This document shows positions 19,900 to 27,969 of a DNA stretch of 64,000 bases, in pieces. Position 1 is the first letter of the stretch. Each line of letters starts with the position of its first letter. The translations under genes and the position numbers were made by a program. The DNA comes from Caldilineaceae bacterium (GTDB lineage Bacteria > Chloroflexota > Anaerolineae > Caldilineales > Caldilineaceae): NCBI GenBank assembly GCA_026645575.1, contig JAPKMW010000039.1:24921-88920 (forward strand), in the 5' to 3' direction. The notes under the pieces are model-generated. The model had not been told where the DNA came from. It searched no databases and saw only the letters and a list, made by a program, of their open reading frames with translations.

Positions 19900-20146
19900 C
19901 ATGGAAGCCCTAGTTATCGAACGGTTACAACAGAAAAGTGTGAAAGGCCGTTATATACTAACGAGCGCCAGAAAGTAACACTTTTTACACGAGTCATGAG
20001 TTACTTCATGTGCTGCTCATCAGTATGTCAAGGATTACGAGACTACCCGCAAACTCGTGCAAAAGTTTCCCATTGCCGAGATCCCCGTTCTGGCCGAGCA
20101 GACACTTTCTGTTGTTAAAGAACATGTCAAATTAATTCGTCAATAA
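19900..20146 (+). pseudogene. degenerate coding remnant
   Basis: A 25-codon frame with a GGGAG ribosome site begins at ATG 19900 and stops at 19977. After a gap, a second frame without any start (about 20027-20146) reads VKDYETTRKLVQKFPIAEIP and ends HVKLIRQ-stop, with protein-like composition. A small terminator follows. Together these look like the ends of a decayed gene. I do not recognise the family. The rest of the 19767-20294 gap shows nothing else except the terminator and a heptamer-like hairpin. Confidence 0.3.
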
Positions 20147-20166
20147 GCTGCAGATCAGCTTTTTTC
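20145..20166 (+). terminator. small Rho-independent terminator
   Basis: A 6-bp stem AAGCTG/CAGCTT with a CAGAT loop is followed by a run of T, right after the stop codon of the degenerate frame. It is one of the few hairpins in the window with a classical T-tract. Confidence 0.5.
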
Positions 20167-20226
20167 AATCCGATTAGTTCGATTACGGCTTGTTAAATTT
20201 GACTTCGGGATCATTTGACCTGATTG

Positions 20227-20272
20227 AGAGATTGAGAGATTGTCACTTTACTCGTTTAATCTCTCAATCTCT
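20227..20272. repeat. hairpin of GATTGAGA repeats
   Basis: Perfect 15-bp arms (20227-20241 and 20258-20272) are made of tandem GATTGAGA-type words. It lies just after the end of the ridA gene. Confidence 0.7.
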
Positions 20273-20294
20273 ACCGGATAAACTTAGTTCACGC

Positions 20295-20672
20295 TTACTG
20301 CTTCTGCTCCCCAACATAGGCAATACAATCAATCTCCACCAAGATCCCCTTGTAGAGATCGCCGGCGCCGATCAAGCGGCGGGTGGGCATAGGGCCGTTG
20401 AAGTAGCGCAGATAGGCGGCATTGAAGCCATCGCGATCCGCCATATCGAGCAGAAAGACATTGACGCGCACCACATCGGCAAAGGTGGCGCCTTCGTGGG
20501 CCAGGGCTTTCTTGATCAGATCCATGGTGTAGATTGTCTGCTCTTCAATGGTGGCGCCGACGACTTCCAGTTTGTCGTTGACCGGGCCAAAACCGGACAT
20601 GAATAACATGTCACCGGCACGGCGCGCCATGCTGTAAAAGGGTTCGGGACTGGGTTGGGTGGTCATTGTCAT
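20295..20672 (-). CDS. RidA family protein
   Basis: The 125-residue protein belongs to the YjgF/YER057c/UK114 (Rid) family, which hydrolyses reactive enamine/imine intermediates released by PLP enzymes, usually as a cytosolic trimer. The C-terminus PTRRLIGAGDLYKGILVEID carries the arginine and glutamate that correspond to the active-site pair of RidA. A second ATG two codons in (20666) is an alternative start. It stands near a lipase-like hydrolase and an iron alcohol dehydrogenase, but a hairpin-rich gap separates it, so no shared pathway is evident. Confidence 0.85.
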   Translation of the reverse strand: MTMTTQPSPEPFYSMARRAGDMLFMSGFGPVNDKLEVVGATIEEQTIYTMDLIKKALAHEGATFADVVRVNVFLLDMADRDGFNAAYLRYFNGPMPTRRLIGAGDLYKGILVEIDCIAYVGEQKQ

Positions 20673-20676
20673 CTCC

Positions 20677-20702
20677 TAAATTCAGGTGTCCCTACGGGAC
20701 AG
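20677..20702. repeat. GTCCCGTAGGGAC dispersed repeat, minus-strand copy
   Basis: The complement reads GTCCCGTAGGGACACCTGAA, a short palindrome with a conserved one-sided flank. Related copies lie at 23013-23038 and in both arms of the hairpin at 26960-27039. Confidence 0.6.
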
Positions 20703-20721
20703 GTTGTATTGCGAAAGCGCT

Positions 20722-20814
20722 TTATCACCGCAAAGAACATGAAGATCGCCAAGTTTTTCTCTGCTGTTGCTTTGTGTTCTCTTTGCGCTCTTTGCGTTCT
20801 TTGCGATAACGGTG
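20722..20814. repeat. CTTTGCG-repeat hairpin
   Basis: Tandem CTCTTTGCG/TTCTTTGCG words (about 20779-20805) face an imperfect complementary arm containing CGCAAAGAAC near 20729. The same CTCTTTGCG word occurs in the palindromes at 1526, 47614 and 49231. Confidence 0.55.
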
Positions 20815-20828
20815 TTGCGTAACAGAAG

Positions 20829-21671
20829 TTAGCAGTGCTTGTCGAGCCAGTCAACAACCTCGGCCAGGATCTGCTCCTTTTCTGGCTCGTTGAGAACTTC
20901 GTGGTATAACCCTTCGTAGAGCCGCAACGTTTTATCGGTTGAGCCGACGTGGGCGTAAAAGGTTTTGCTGCCTTCGGGGTTGACCAAGCGATCTGCTGTG
21001 CCTTGGAGAATCAGCAGTGGCCAGTGAAAAGCGGCAGCCTGCTTTTGCACCTGTTCAATCGCTTTGACCATTGCCAGGGCTGTTGCCGCCGGGATCCCTT
21101 CGTGATAGATGAGCGGATCGGCTTTGTTCGCCTGGACGATTGCCGGATCGCGCGAAATGCCATCGGTGTCTAATGTCTTCATCGGCAAGGTGGGGTACAC
21201 TTTTGCCAGCACACGCCCAATCGCCACCAGCAGCGGTGAGGCGCCGTCAAGTTTGAGCGCCGGCCCGCTCAGAATCACCCCGCGCAGATCTGGTGATTGG
21301 GTCAAGGTGTGATAGGCGACAATCAAGCCGCCCATGCTGTGGCCCAGGAGAAAGAGCGGCAGATTGGGCGCTTTTTGTCGCGCCCACGCCAGCAACGCCC
21401 CGACATCCTGGCTATGTTCGTCGATCCGGCGCACCAAAATGCGTTTGCCGGGGGAGCGACCATGCCCGCGCAGATCCATCGTGTGGACGGTGTACCCGTG
21501 AGCCGCCAAATACTCGCCGACATGGCGGTAGCGGGCACTATGTTCCGAGATGCCATGCACCAGAACCAGAGTCGCCTTGGGTTGGCTTGCGCACCAGCTT
21601 TGGGTGTAGAGACTCATCCCGTCACTGGTTTTCAGCGTGCCTTGCTGGTGCGTATACAAAGGTGTGGTCAT
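20829..21671 (-). CDS. alpha/beta hydrolase, monoacylglycerol lipase-like
   Basis: The 280-residue cytosolic hydrolase of the Hydrolase_4 (lysophospholipase/monoglyceride lipase) branch has a complete set of landmarks: the oxyanion region VLVHGISEHSARY, the nucleophile elbow GHSMGG, the acid in QGTADRLVNPEGS and the histidine in GLYHEVLNE. Length and order match bacterial monoacylglycerol lipases. It starts 8 bases after the stop of the alcohol dehydrogenase gene on the same strand, so the two are probably co-transcribed. Confidence 0.87.
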   Translation of the reverse strand: MTTPLYTHQQGTLKTSDGMSLYTQSWCASQPKATLVLVHGISEHSARYRHVGEYLAAHGYTVHTMDLRGHGRSPGKRILVRRIDEHSQDVGALLAWARQKAPNLPLFLLGHSMGGLIVAYHTLTQSPDLRGVILSGPALKLDGASPLLVAIGRVLAKVYPTLPMKTLDTDGISRDPAIVQANKADPLIYHEGIPAATALAMVKAIEQVQKQAAAFHWPLLILQGTADRLVNPEGSKTFYAHVGSTDKTLRLYEGLYHEVLNEPEKEQILAEVVDWLDKHC

Positions 21672-21678
21672 AGGGGGT

Positions 21679-22956
21679 TCACCAACAGGTCATGGAATGG
21701 AGGAAGAGTTGGCGCAGATCCGCTGCACTCGCCGGTTTGGGTGACAGTTTGGTGACGCGATGTTGGGGCAGCGTTCCTTCAACCAGTTTATCGACATCGG
21801 CTTCGGTAAACCCAATCGCTTTCAAGCCGTTGGGCATCCCCGTCTTGTGCATAATGTCTACAATTGCCCCGGCTAAGAGATTGCCGGCATCTTCCGGCGC
21901 GGCGCCACGCGTATCAACACCCATCATCTGCGCCGCTTGCAGGTGAAGCGCCGGATTGGTTGACGCCGTCCAGCGGAAGACGGCGGGGGCGTGGAGAATG
22001 ACCGACATACCGTGGGGGACAATGGGATGGTCGGGGTTGTAGTCGGGCGGCACATAGTCGCGCACCATGCCGGAGACAGGGTAGGACATGCCGTGGGGCA
22101 GATGGACGCCGGCGTTGCCAAAGCCGATGCCGGCATAGGCGGCGGCAAGCAACATCTGGCCGCGTGCTTCGTCATCTTCGGGGTCGTCAATGGCGCGTAC
22201 CAAATTAGCCGCAACGGTCTCAATCGCTTTGGTCGCCCAAATGGCGCTGATCGGGTTGGCGCCTTGATAGGCCGGGCGCAATTTCGGGTGTTCGGGCGCC
22301 GGGCGTTGACTAAAGGGGATGGCCGTCAATGATTCCAATGCATGGCTGAGGACATCGAGCGCGCTACAGGCGGCGACCATCTTAGGCAGGGTGCGCGTAT
22401 TGTCTGGGTCGATAATGCCCATGACCGGACGCAAGGCACGATGGGCAATGCCGGTCTTGGCGTGCATCTCCACTAGATCAAAGATGGCGACGCCGGTTGT
22501 CTCGCTGCCGGTGCCGGCCGTGGTCGGCACGGCGATGAGCGGTTTCAAGCGTCCCGGCACCGGTTGTCCTTTGCCAATGGGCGGGTTGACATAGGTGAGC
22601 AAGTCGGCGGGATAGGTGGCATAGAGATTGGCTGCCTTGGCCGTGTCCATAGCCGAGCCGCCACCGACAGCAACGTAACCGTCAAAGTTACCGTCGGTGG
22701 CAAACTCAATCGCGTCTTTGAACGATTGGTCGGTCGGTTCGACACGGGTGCGGTCATAGAGAACAGCGTCGATGCCCTCGTTGCGTAAGGCGTCGAGGAC
22801 GACAGCGACCGGTTCCAGTTTGGCAACGCGCTGGTCTGTCACCACCATAACCCGTTTGGCCCCCAACGCGGCCATGTCATTGCCAATTTCACGGGTGACG
22901 CCGGGGCCATACTTGATGCTAGAGGTATCCATGGTAAAGGCGGTTTCAAGTTGCAT
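21679..22956 (-). CDS. iron-containing alcohol dehydrogenase (hydroxyacid-oxoacid transhydrogenase-like)
   Basis: A 425-residue Fe-ADH. The nucleotide site is GGGSAMDTAK, and TTAGTGSETT lies in the substrate pocket. The metal ligands are present as Asp and His in SALDVLSHALES, His in NAGVHLPHGMSYPV and His in PHGMSVILHAPAVF. The segments RDYVPPDYNPDHPIVPHG and HPKLRPAYQGANP match the ADHFE1/HOT branch, which interconverts 4-hydroxybutyrate and 2-oxoglutarate with succinic semialdehyde and 2-hydroxyglutarate. Other Fe-ADH substrates remain possible. It is paired with the downstream alpha/beta hydrolase. Confidence 0.87.
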   Translation of the reverse strand: MQLETAFTMDTSSIKYGPGVTREIGNDMAALGAKRVMVVTDQRVAKLEPVAVVLDALRNEGIDAVLYDRTRVEPTDQSFKDAIEFATDGNFDGYVAVGGGSAMDTAKAANLYATYPADLLTYVNPPIGKGQPVPGRLKPLIAVPTTAGTGSETTGVAIFDLVEMHAKTGIAHRALRPVMGIIDPDNTRTLPKMVAACSALDVLSHALESLTAIPFSQRPAPEHPKLRPAYQGANPISAIWATKAIETVAANLVRAIDDPEDDEARGQMLLAAAYAGIGFGNAGVHLPHGMSYPVSGMVRDYVPPDYNPDHPIVPHGMSVILHAPAVFRWTASTNPALHLQAAQMMGVDTRGAAPEDAGNLLAGAIVDIMHKTGMPNGLKAIGFTEADVDKLVEGTLPQHRVTKLSPKPASAADLRQLFLHSMTCW

Positions 22957-23012
22957 AGCTTCTCCCCTCTGTATGTGATGCTACGGCTTGGGTAGCGATG
23001 ATGCCGGTTGAT

Positions 23013-23038
23013 CCGTCCCGTAGGGACGCCTGAGTTTA
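23013..23038. repeat. GTCCCGTAGGGAC dispersed repeat, plus-strand copy
   Basis: The copy reads GTCCCGTAGGGACGCCTGAG and overlaps the stop codon of the LOV kinase gene, so the repeat contributes the end of that reading frame. Confidence 0.6.
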
Positions 23039-24802
23039 AGGGTAAGGCAGTGTGATGGTAAAAGTCGTTCCCATACCCATCTGGCTCTGAAAACTAATCG
23101 TACCGCCTAATTTCTGTGTCACCAAATTATAAACAATGTGGAGACCAAGACCGCTGCCTCCTTGACCGCGCCGGGTGGTGAAAAAGGGTTCAAAGATTTT
23201 ATGGTGATGTTCCAGCGGAATCCCGGCGCCATCATCACGGTAGTGGAAAGCTACTTTGTCACCTTGGCGTTGGATGTTCATGGTCAAATGGCCAGCGGCG
23301 TTGGGTGGGTAGGCATGAATGACCGAATTGAGGACGAGGTTCGTTACAATCTGGGCCAGCGCCCCCGGATAACTGGACAATGTCACCTCATCACCGCTGA
23401 TTGTTATTGTCAATTGGGTCTGTTTTAACGCCGGACGCAGGTTGTTGACCACCTCGCCGATATATGTTTTGAGATCAATCGTGCGCGGGGCCTCACTCGA
23501 CTGATCGACCGCCACTTGCTTAAAACTTTGGATGAGTTCGGCGGCGCGCTGCAAGTTATTGGCAATGAGCTTGCCGCTTTCGGTGAGCAGTTGCAAAAAT
23601 TCTTCAAAATCCGCCCGTTTCATCTGCCCGCTCTGATAAAGCTGTTGAACCTCCTGCGTGCGATCTTCCCAAACCGAAGTAGCGGTAATCGCAATGCCGA
23701 CCGGTGTGTTAATCTCATGCGCCAACCCGGCCATTAATCGGCCTAAGGAAGCCATCTTTTCGGCGGCCAGCAATTGCGTCTGGGTCTGTTGCAACTCTTC
23801 CAAGGCCCGGCGCAGAGCATTGTTCTGCTGGCGGTTCTCATCCAACGCAGCTTGGGTCTGAGCAAAGAGCCGTCGGTTTTGGATGGTGGAAGCAAGCAAA
23901 TTAGCAATCTGGGCAAGCAATTGCTCATCACGCTGGGTGAATGGATTGGCTTGCAAGGAGGCTACATTCAAGGTGCCGATGGTGGTACTGCCAGTAATCA
24001 ACGGTGCGTTCATGCGTGCGCGCATTCCGCCAATCGATGGTTCATAGCTGTCGGTTTGGCTAAAGAGTTGTTGGCTTTGGATAGCGCGTTCAATATCTGT
24101 TCCCGGCAATGGCACGCGAACCCCTTGTGGCATGACGCCGGCTACCCCCTGCAAGGCAATGATTTCAAATTGCCGGTTATCATCCACCAGGAGAGCAATG
24201 CTGATCCGGTCGGCCTGGATAATCTGGGGCGTATAGTGGGCAGCAATCTGGTACACTTCTTGCTCGCTCCTGGCGCCATTGAGTTGGCGACTCATCTCAT
24301 TGAGCAGACTAACGCTCTGCGCCTGGCGCATCGCCTCCTGGGTGGCCTGCTTTTCGGCCTGCACCAACCGCCGGCTCCGTTCGACAATCTCAGAAATGTC
24401 ATGCTGTACACCGACATAATGGGTCAGGACACCCTGTTCATCCAGGAGCGGGTAGAGGGTAAGTTCATTCCAAAAGGGAACGCCATCTTTGCGGTAATTG
24501 CGCAGGATCACCGTGCACGTTTCGCTGTTGGCCAGCGTCTTACGCACAATTGGCAAGGCGTCTTGTTGCTGTTCGACGCCTTGGAGAAAGCGACAATTCC
24601 GCCCAATGACCTCTGGGGCTGTGTAGCCGGTCACCTGTTCAAAGCCACGGTTGACATAGACCAACGGCTGATCGGGCCGGCGCATATCACTGATGCTGAT
24701 GCCGGTGGGGATCACGCCGACAGCCGATTCGATCAGCGCAGAAAGTGAACCGGATTGGTCAAGCAGTTTGGCGAAACGATCAGGCGGTAAGGCGTCGCCC
24801 AT
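23036..24802 (-). CDS. LOV-GAF sensor histidine kinase (putative blue-light receptor)
   Basis: A soluble 588-residue kinase. Residues about 30-135 form a PAS domain with the LOV hallmark GRNCRFLQG (Cys70 from the chosen start), followed by NYRKDGVPFWNELTLYPL and YVGVQHDIS; this cysteine forms the light-induced FMN adduct in LOV photoreceptors. A GAF domain (about 185-320), a coiled coil, a phosphoacceptor region LAHEINTPVG and ATPase boxes (NSVIHAY, DDGAGIP, GGSGLGLHIV) follow. I chose ATG 24802 with AGGGGG upstream; a TTG start at 24868 would add 22 residues. The start overlaps the upstream oxidoreductase gene by 23 bases. No partner response regulator is next to it. Confidence 0.87.
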   Translation of the reverse strand: MGDALPPDRFAKLLDQSGSLSALIESAVGVIPTGISISDMRRPDQPLVYVNRGFEQVTGYTAPEVIGRNCRFLQGVEQQQDALPIVRKTLANSETCTVILRNYRKDGVPFWNELTLYPLLDEQGVLTHYVGVQHDISEIVERSRRLVQAEKQATQEAMRQAQSVSLLNEMSRQLNGARSEQEVYQIAAHYTPQIIQADRISIALLVDDNRQFEIIALQGVAGVMPQGVRVPLPGTDIERAIQSQQLFSQTDSYEPSIGGMRARMNAPLITGSTTIGTLNVASLQANPFTQRDEQLLAQIANLLASTIQNRRLFAQTQAALDENRQQNNALRRALEELQQTQTQLLAAEKMASLGRLMAGLAHEINTPVGIAITATSVWEDRTQEVQQLYQSGQMKRADFEEFLQLLTESGKLIANNLQRAAELIQSFKQVAVDQSSEAPRTIDLKTYIGEVVNNLRPALKQTQLTITISGDEVTLSSYPGALAQIVTNLVLNSVIHAYPPNAAGHLTMNIQRQGDKVAFHYRDDGAGIPLEHHHKIFEPFFTTRRGQGGSGLGLHIVYNLVTQKLGGTISFQSQMGMGTTFTITLPYP

Positions 24803-25847
24803 CGCGACCACCCCCTTGCCCGGAATAGGGTTTGCCGGGTTCCCAAGCGGAGGCAGGAGGTGGGACAAACTTGGCTAAGGGCAACGAAACCAGACACCGA
24901 TGCTGGTTGGAGAGATAAGCCGCTTCACACAATTCTAACGCGGCTAACGAGGCCGACGGCCAGGTATAATCAGGCGCTTGCTTGTCGATCTGATCAGCCA
25001 ACAGTTCTAAATACTTTTGATGAGCCGAACGTGGTCCCGGATCTACCTCAATGGTTTGGCCGTGGGGAAATTCAGCATTACAGATACGATAGCGCGACTT
25101 CCAGGCATAAAAGTCGATCGTTCCTTGCGTGCCCACCAGCCGAAACAGAATGCTTTCGCCTGGTTCGCTGCTCTTCACAAAGTCGCCAGTGTTCATCACA
25201 ACGCGCAAGCCACTCTGCATCTGTATATAGGTGACAGCCTGCGTTTCCACCTGCATCCCGTCGCGGTAGGTGCGCGTGCTAGCGTCACAAGTCGCCAACA
25301 CAAAATCGACCGGCATCTGCTGCGTCAGGACGACGACAAAGTTGAGCCAGTGAATGCCGGCGTTGATAATATCCCAACCGCCGCACTGAATTTCGATCAG
25401 CTTCAACTCGCCAATCTCACCGCCCTGCACTCGCGCCATAAGCTGGCGCACATGTTCGGCCACCAGCAAGCCATGCGGCGTGACCATCGGCAACCCTTTG
25501 GCGCGCACCGCGTCAAGCAGGGTGCGGCCATCGGCGGTATTGTCGGCCAATGGTTTCTCGACCAGGATACCTTTTAATGGCAAAGCAAGCGCATCGCGCG
25601 TCACTTCCAAATGGGTTGGCGGCCAGGTGGAGACACAGACAACATCGACCGGCATAGCAGCGAAGAGTTCCTGATGGGTGGCAAAGGTGCGCACGCCAGG
25701 GTAAAGCGCTTCGATTTCCAGCCGCGCCTCTGTCCGCCAGTCAGCCACAGCCACTAATTGGAAGCGGTCGGAGGCCGCTGCCCCTTTCATACTCAATTTG
25801 CCGCCACTACCGGCGCCGATGACAGCGACTGTATACGTCTTCGCCAT
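24780..25847 (-). CDS. Gfo/Idh/MocA family oxidoreductase
   Basis: The 355-residue NAD(P)-dependent oxidoreductase begins with a Rossmann motif VAVIGAGSGGKLSMKGA and has the family catalytic-site motif VEKPLADN near residue 97. The C-terminal alpha/beta domain is of normal length. Family members act on sugars, inositols or their derivatives; the substrate cannot be told from sequence. Neighbours are a HAD hydrolase 24 bases upstream and the LOV kinase, whose start overlaps its 3' end. The overlap suggests one transcript, which might place a carbohydrate enzyme and a light sensor under joint control. Confidence 0.85.
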   Translation of the reverse strand: MAKTYTVAVIGAGSGGKLSMKGAAASDRFQLVAVADWRTEARLEIEALYPGVRTFATHQELFAAMPVDVVCVSTWPPTHLEVTRDALALPLKGILVEKPLADNTADGRTLLDAVRAKGLPMVTPHGLLVAEHVRQLMARVQGGEIGELKLIEIQCGGWDIINAGIHWLNFVVVLTQQMPVDFVLATCDASTRTYRDGMQVETQAVTYIQMQSGLRVVMNTGDFVKSSEPGESILFRLVGTQGTIDFYAWKSRYRICNAEFPHGQTIEVDPGPRSAHQKYLELLADQIDKQAPDYTWPSASLAALELCEAAYLSNQHRCLVSLPLAKFVPPPASAWEPGKPYSGQGGGRDGRRLTA

Positions 25848-25871
25848 ACAATTGACCTCACCTTACTTTGG

Positions 25872-26567
25872 CTAGAGGAGTGTATCCGCTAGTTGCGTAA
25901 AATCTGCCACAATCTGATCCGGTTGGCAAGGGTGATCCTCCACCGGCAACCCATAGCGATTGACATAGATCGCTCGGTAGCCACACGCGCGTGCGCCCAC
26001 GGCGTCAAACGCGTTCGATGACACCATCAGGCATTGATTCACTTCCAGGCCCAGGTGTAAGGCCGCCCCGCGATAGACCGCCGGGTGCGGCTTGAAGGCC
26101 CCCACTTGATTGACCGAGAAGATCGCATCAAACCGCCAGCGGATGCGGTTATCGGCCAGGTGTTGGAGGAAATTCGGCTCGCCATTGGAGAGGGCGACCA
26201 GTTTGTAGCGCCCCCGCAACCGTTCCAGCGCCGGCAGCACATCGGGGAAAGGCGAGAGTTGCTGCCAGTTGAGCATAAATATGGCAACTTCGTCCGCCGT
26301 GGCGTCGATCTGGTTGCGCCGCAGCGTGTAAACAAAGGCCCGGCGCGCCGTCTCCAGATAGCCACTGTGGCCAAGCATCATGAGCGTGTCTTGATATTGT
26401 TCGATGCGTTGCCGGTCGCGCCACTGCGCCCAAAAGCTGTCAGCGCTAATGGACGCGCCTTTGGCTTGCAAAAAGGGAACCAGCGGCGGCGTCAGGCTAC
26501 CGCCCAGGTCGAGAATCGTACCGAAGAGGTCGAAGGTCAAGGCTTGTACATCTGCATAATTGGACAT
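25872..26567 (-). CDS. HAD-superfamily hydrolase, haloacid dehalogenase type II-like
   Basis: The 231-residue protein has HAD motif I FDLFGTILD (nucleophile Asp), motif II ALSNG, a lysine in GAFKPHPAVY and the final SSNAFDAVGARACGYRAIYV. This last segment is typical of (S)-2-haloacid dehalogenases, where Asn and Asp replace the usual phosphatase acid pair. It could act on haloacids or be a phosphatase of the same fold. It lies directly upstream of the Gfo/Idh gene and is likely co-transcribed with it. Confidence 0.83.
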   Translation of the reverse strand: MSNYADVQALTFDLFGTILDLGGSLTPPLVPFLQAKGASISADSFWAQWRDRQRIEQYQDTLMMLGHSGYLETARRAFVYTLRRNQIDATADEVAIFMLNWQQLSPFPDVLPALERLRGRYKLVALSNGEPNFLQHLADNRIRWRFDAIFSVNQVGAFKPHPAVYRGAALHLGLEVNQCLMVSSNAFDAVGARACGYRAIYVNRYGLPVEDHPCQPDQIVADFTQLADTLL

Positions 26568-26575
26568 AAGTTGCC

Positions 26576-26917
26576 TCAGTTTTGATGGGCGCCACCATTC
26601 GTGGTCGGGGGATCAGGAAAGCGGATTTCCTCAAGCCGCGTGGCCGTCAACAGTTGTTGGCTCAGGTCGGCAAAGATAGCGGTGTCGTCGATAGCATTGA
26701 GCCGGTCAACAATGGTCTGCGGCAACGGGCCAAACTTACTGGACAACATGAGTAGCACCAAGGTGCGCATCCCCTCTTGTTGCCCCTGTTGATGCCCTTG
26801 CTGCTGTCCCTTTGCCAGAATTTTATCCATCCATGTCTCTTCGATCACTTGTAACGCTTGCATAATCTCCTCCCGTGCATCAAACACTTCCTGCTGCGGC
26901 AGGTATTCGTTTGTCAA
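26576..26917 (-). CDS. C-terminal remnant of an Rpn/PD-(D/E)XK transposase-nuclease family protein
   Basis: This 113-residue protein has an acidic helix, a Gln/Gly repeat (KGQQQGHQQGQQEG) and a helical tail LVLLMLSSKFGPLPQTIVDR. That arrangement is found at the C-terminus of Rpn-like recombination-promoting nucleases (also labelled DUF4351-type or Rpn family). The N-terminal PD-(D/E)XK nuclease core, usually 150-200 residues, is missing, so it is probably a truncated relic. It ends 8 bases before the HAD gene on the same strand. Confidence 0.55.
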   Translation of the reverse strand: MTNEYLPQQEVFDAREEIMQALQVIEETWMDKILAKGQQQGHQQGQQEGMRTLVLLMLSSKFGPLPQTIVDRLNAIDDTAIFADLSQQLLTATRLEEIRFPDPPTTNGGAHQN

Positions 26918-26959
26918 CTAGATTTTCATGGGTCGGTATGACAATCTGTACGGATTATC

Positions 26960-27039
26960 TTGTCCCGTAGGGACGGCTGAGTTTAGAGAAGGGTAAGATT
27001 ATAACCTTTATCCTAAACTCAATTGTCCCTATGGGACAA
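26960..27039. repeat. hairpin of two GTCCCRTAGGGAC repeats
   Basis: Arms 26960-26985 and 27014-27039 pair with about four mismatches. Each arm is one copy of the dispersed unit TTGTCCCGTAGGGACGGCTG. It lies between the nuclease remnant and the NHL gene. Confidence 0.75.
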
Positions 27040-27088
27040 AACTACCGCATCAGCGCACCCAAATCCATCAAAATTTAGCTCACAAATT

Positions 27089-27952
27089 TTACACTCGCAC
27101 AAATTTTTGTAAGCGGGCGTTCGCTTGTACTTCACCAACATAGAGATCGCCACGGGAATCGGTCCAAATGCCGTGCGGGCAAGCAATGAACTCGCCCGGT
27201 TTTTCGCTCTTCACCCGGCCACCCCATTGGCTAAGAAGTTCACCGTTCAGTGAATAAATGCTCACCTGTTGATCCAACTCGGCAATGTAGATCACATCAT
27301 CAATGGGGTCAAAGTGAATCGTATCGGGGTGGTAGAGACCCGTCCACTCGCTCAGGAAGTTGCCGTCGGTGTCAAAGTGTTGGATGCGGTTGTTGGTGCG
27401 GTCGCAGACCCAGAGGCGATCCTGCTTGTCGATGCGCACACAGTGGGACAACTGGAACTGACCGGGGCCATCGCCCCAACTGCCCCACGATTTGAGCAAT
27501 TGCCCGTCTTGCGTGTACTTGTGGACACGGGCATTGCCATAGCCGTCGGTAATAAAGAGCGTGCCATCTGACGCAATCGCCAGATCGGTGGGCAGGCGGA
27601 AGGGGTCGCCGTCGTTGGCGCCTTGCACATCGGGTGTGCCGATGGTCAAGACGAGTTCACCTTTGTTGTTGAACTTGCGCACACAGTGGGTTTCCCGCTC
27701 GGTACACCAGACATTGTCATCTTTGTCAATAAAGATGCCGTGAGCGTCTTTCAACACATCTTCGCCCCACGAGTCGAGAAAGTTGCCGTCTCGGTCAAAG
27801 ATCACTAGCGGGTGTTGGCTGCGCGAGTAGACATAGACATTGTCCTGCGAATCACACGCCACGGCGGGAATCCAGCCCCATTCCCAGCCGCTGGGCAGCT
27901 TGCCCCAACCGGGTTGTACCTCATAGGTGTATTTGCCTGAGCCGAATGCCAT
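27089..27952 (-). CDS. NHL-repeat beta-propeller protein (peptidyl-alpha-hydroxyglycine lyase-like)
   Basis: The 287-residue protein consists of about six NHL repeats, each with a D-x-x-x-N/D-V-Y-V core (for example DSQDNVYVYSRS, DKDDNVWCTERE, ASDGTLFITDGYGN, DKQDRLWVCDRTNN). It resembles the peptidyl-alpha-hydroxyglycine alpha-amidating lyase family. No signal peptide is visible, unlike many secreted members. The sequence begins FGSGKYTYEVQPGWGKLPSGW, typical of a bacterial subgroup with unknown substrate. It starts 17 bases after the CHAT gene stop; the base composition changes abruptly there. Confidence 0.8.
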   Translation of the reverse strand: MAFGSGKYTYEVQPGWGKLPSGWEWGWIPAVACDSQDNVYVYSRSQHPLVIFDRDGNFLDSWGEDVLKDAHGIFIDKDDNVWCTERETHCVRKFNNKGELVLTIGTPDVQGANDGDPFRLPTDLAIASDGTLFITDGYGNARVHKYTQDGQLLKSWGSWGDGPGQFQLSHCVRIDKQDRLWVCDRTNNRIQHFDTDGNFLSEWTGLYHPDTIHFDPIDDVIYIAELDQQVSIYSLNGELLSQWGGRVKSEKPGEFIACPHGIWTDSRGDLYVGEVQANARLQKFVRV

Positions 27953-27969
27953 TGATTTGCTCCTTAAAT

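Noticed and set aside
23774..24748. Plus-strand frame of 324 codons opposite the LOV kinase
   Set aside because: It is antisense to conserved PAS, GAF and kinase motifs.
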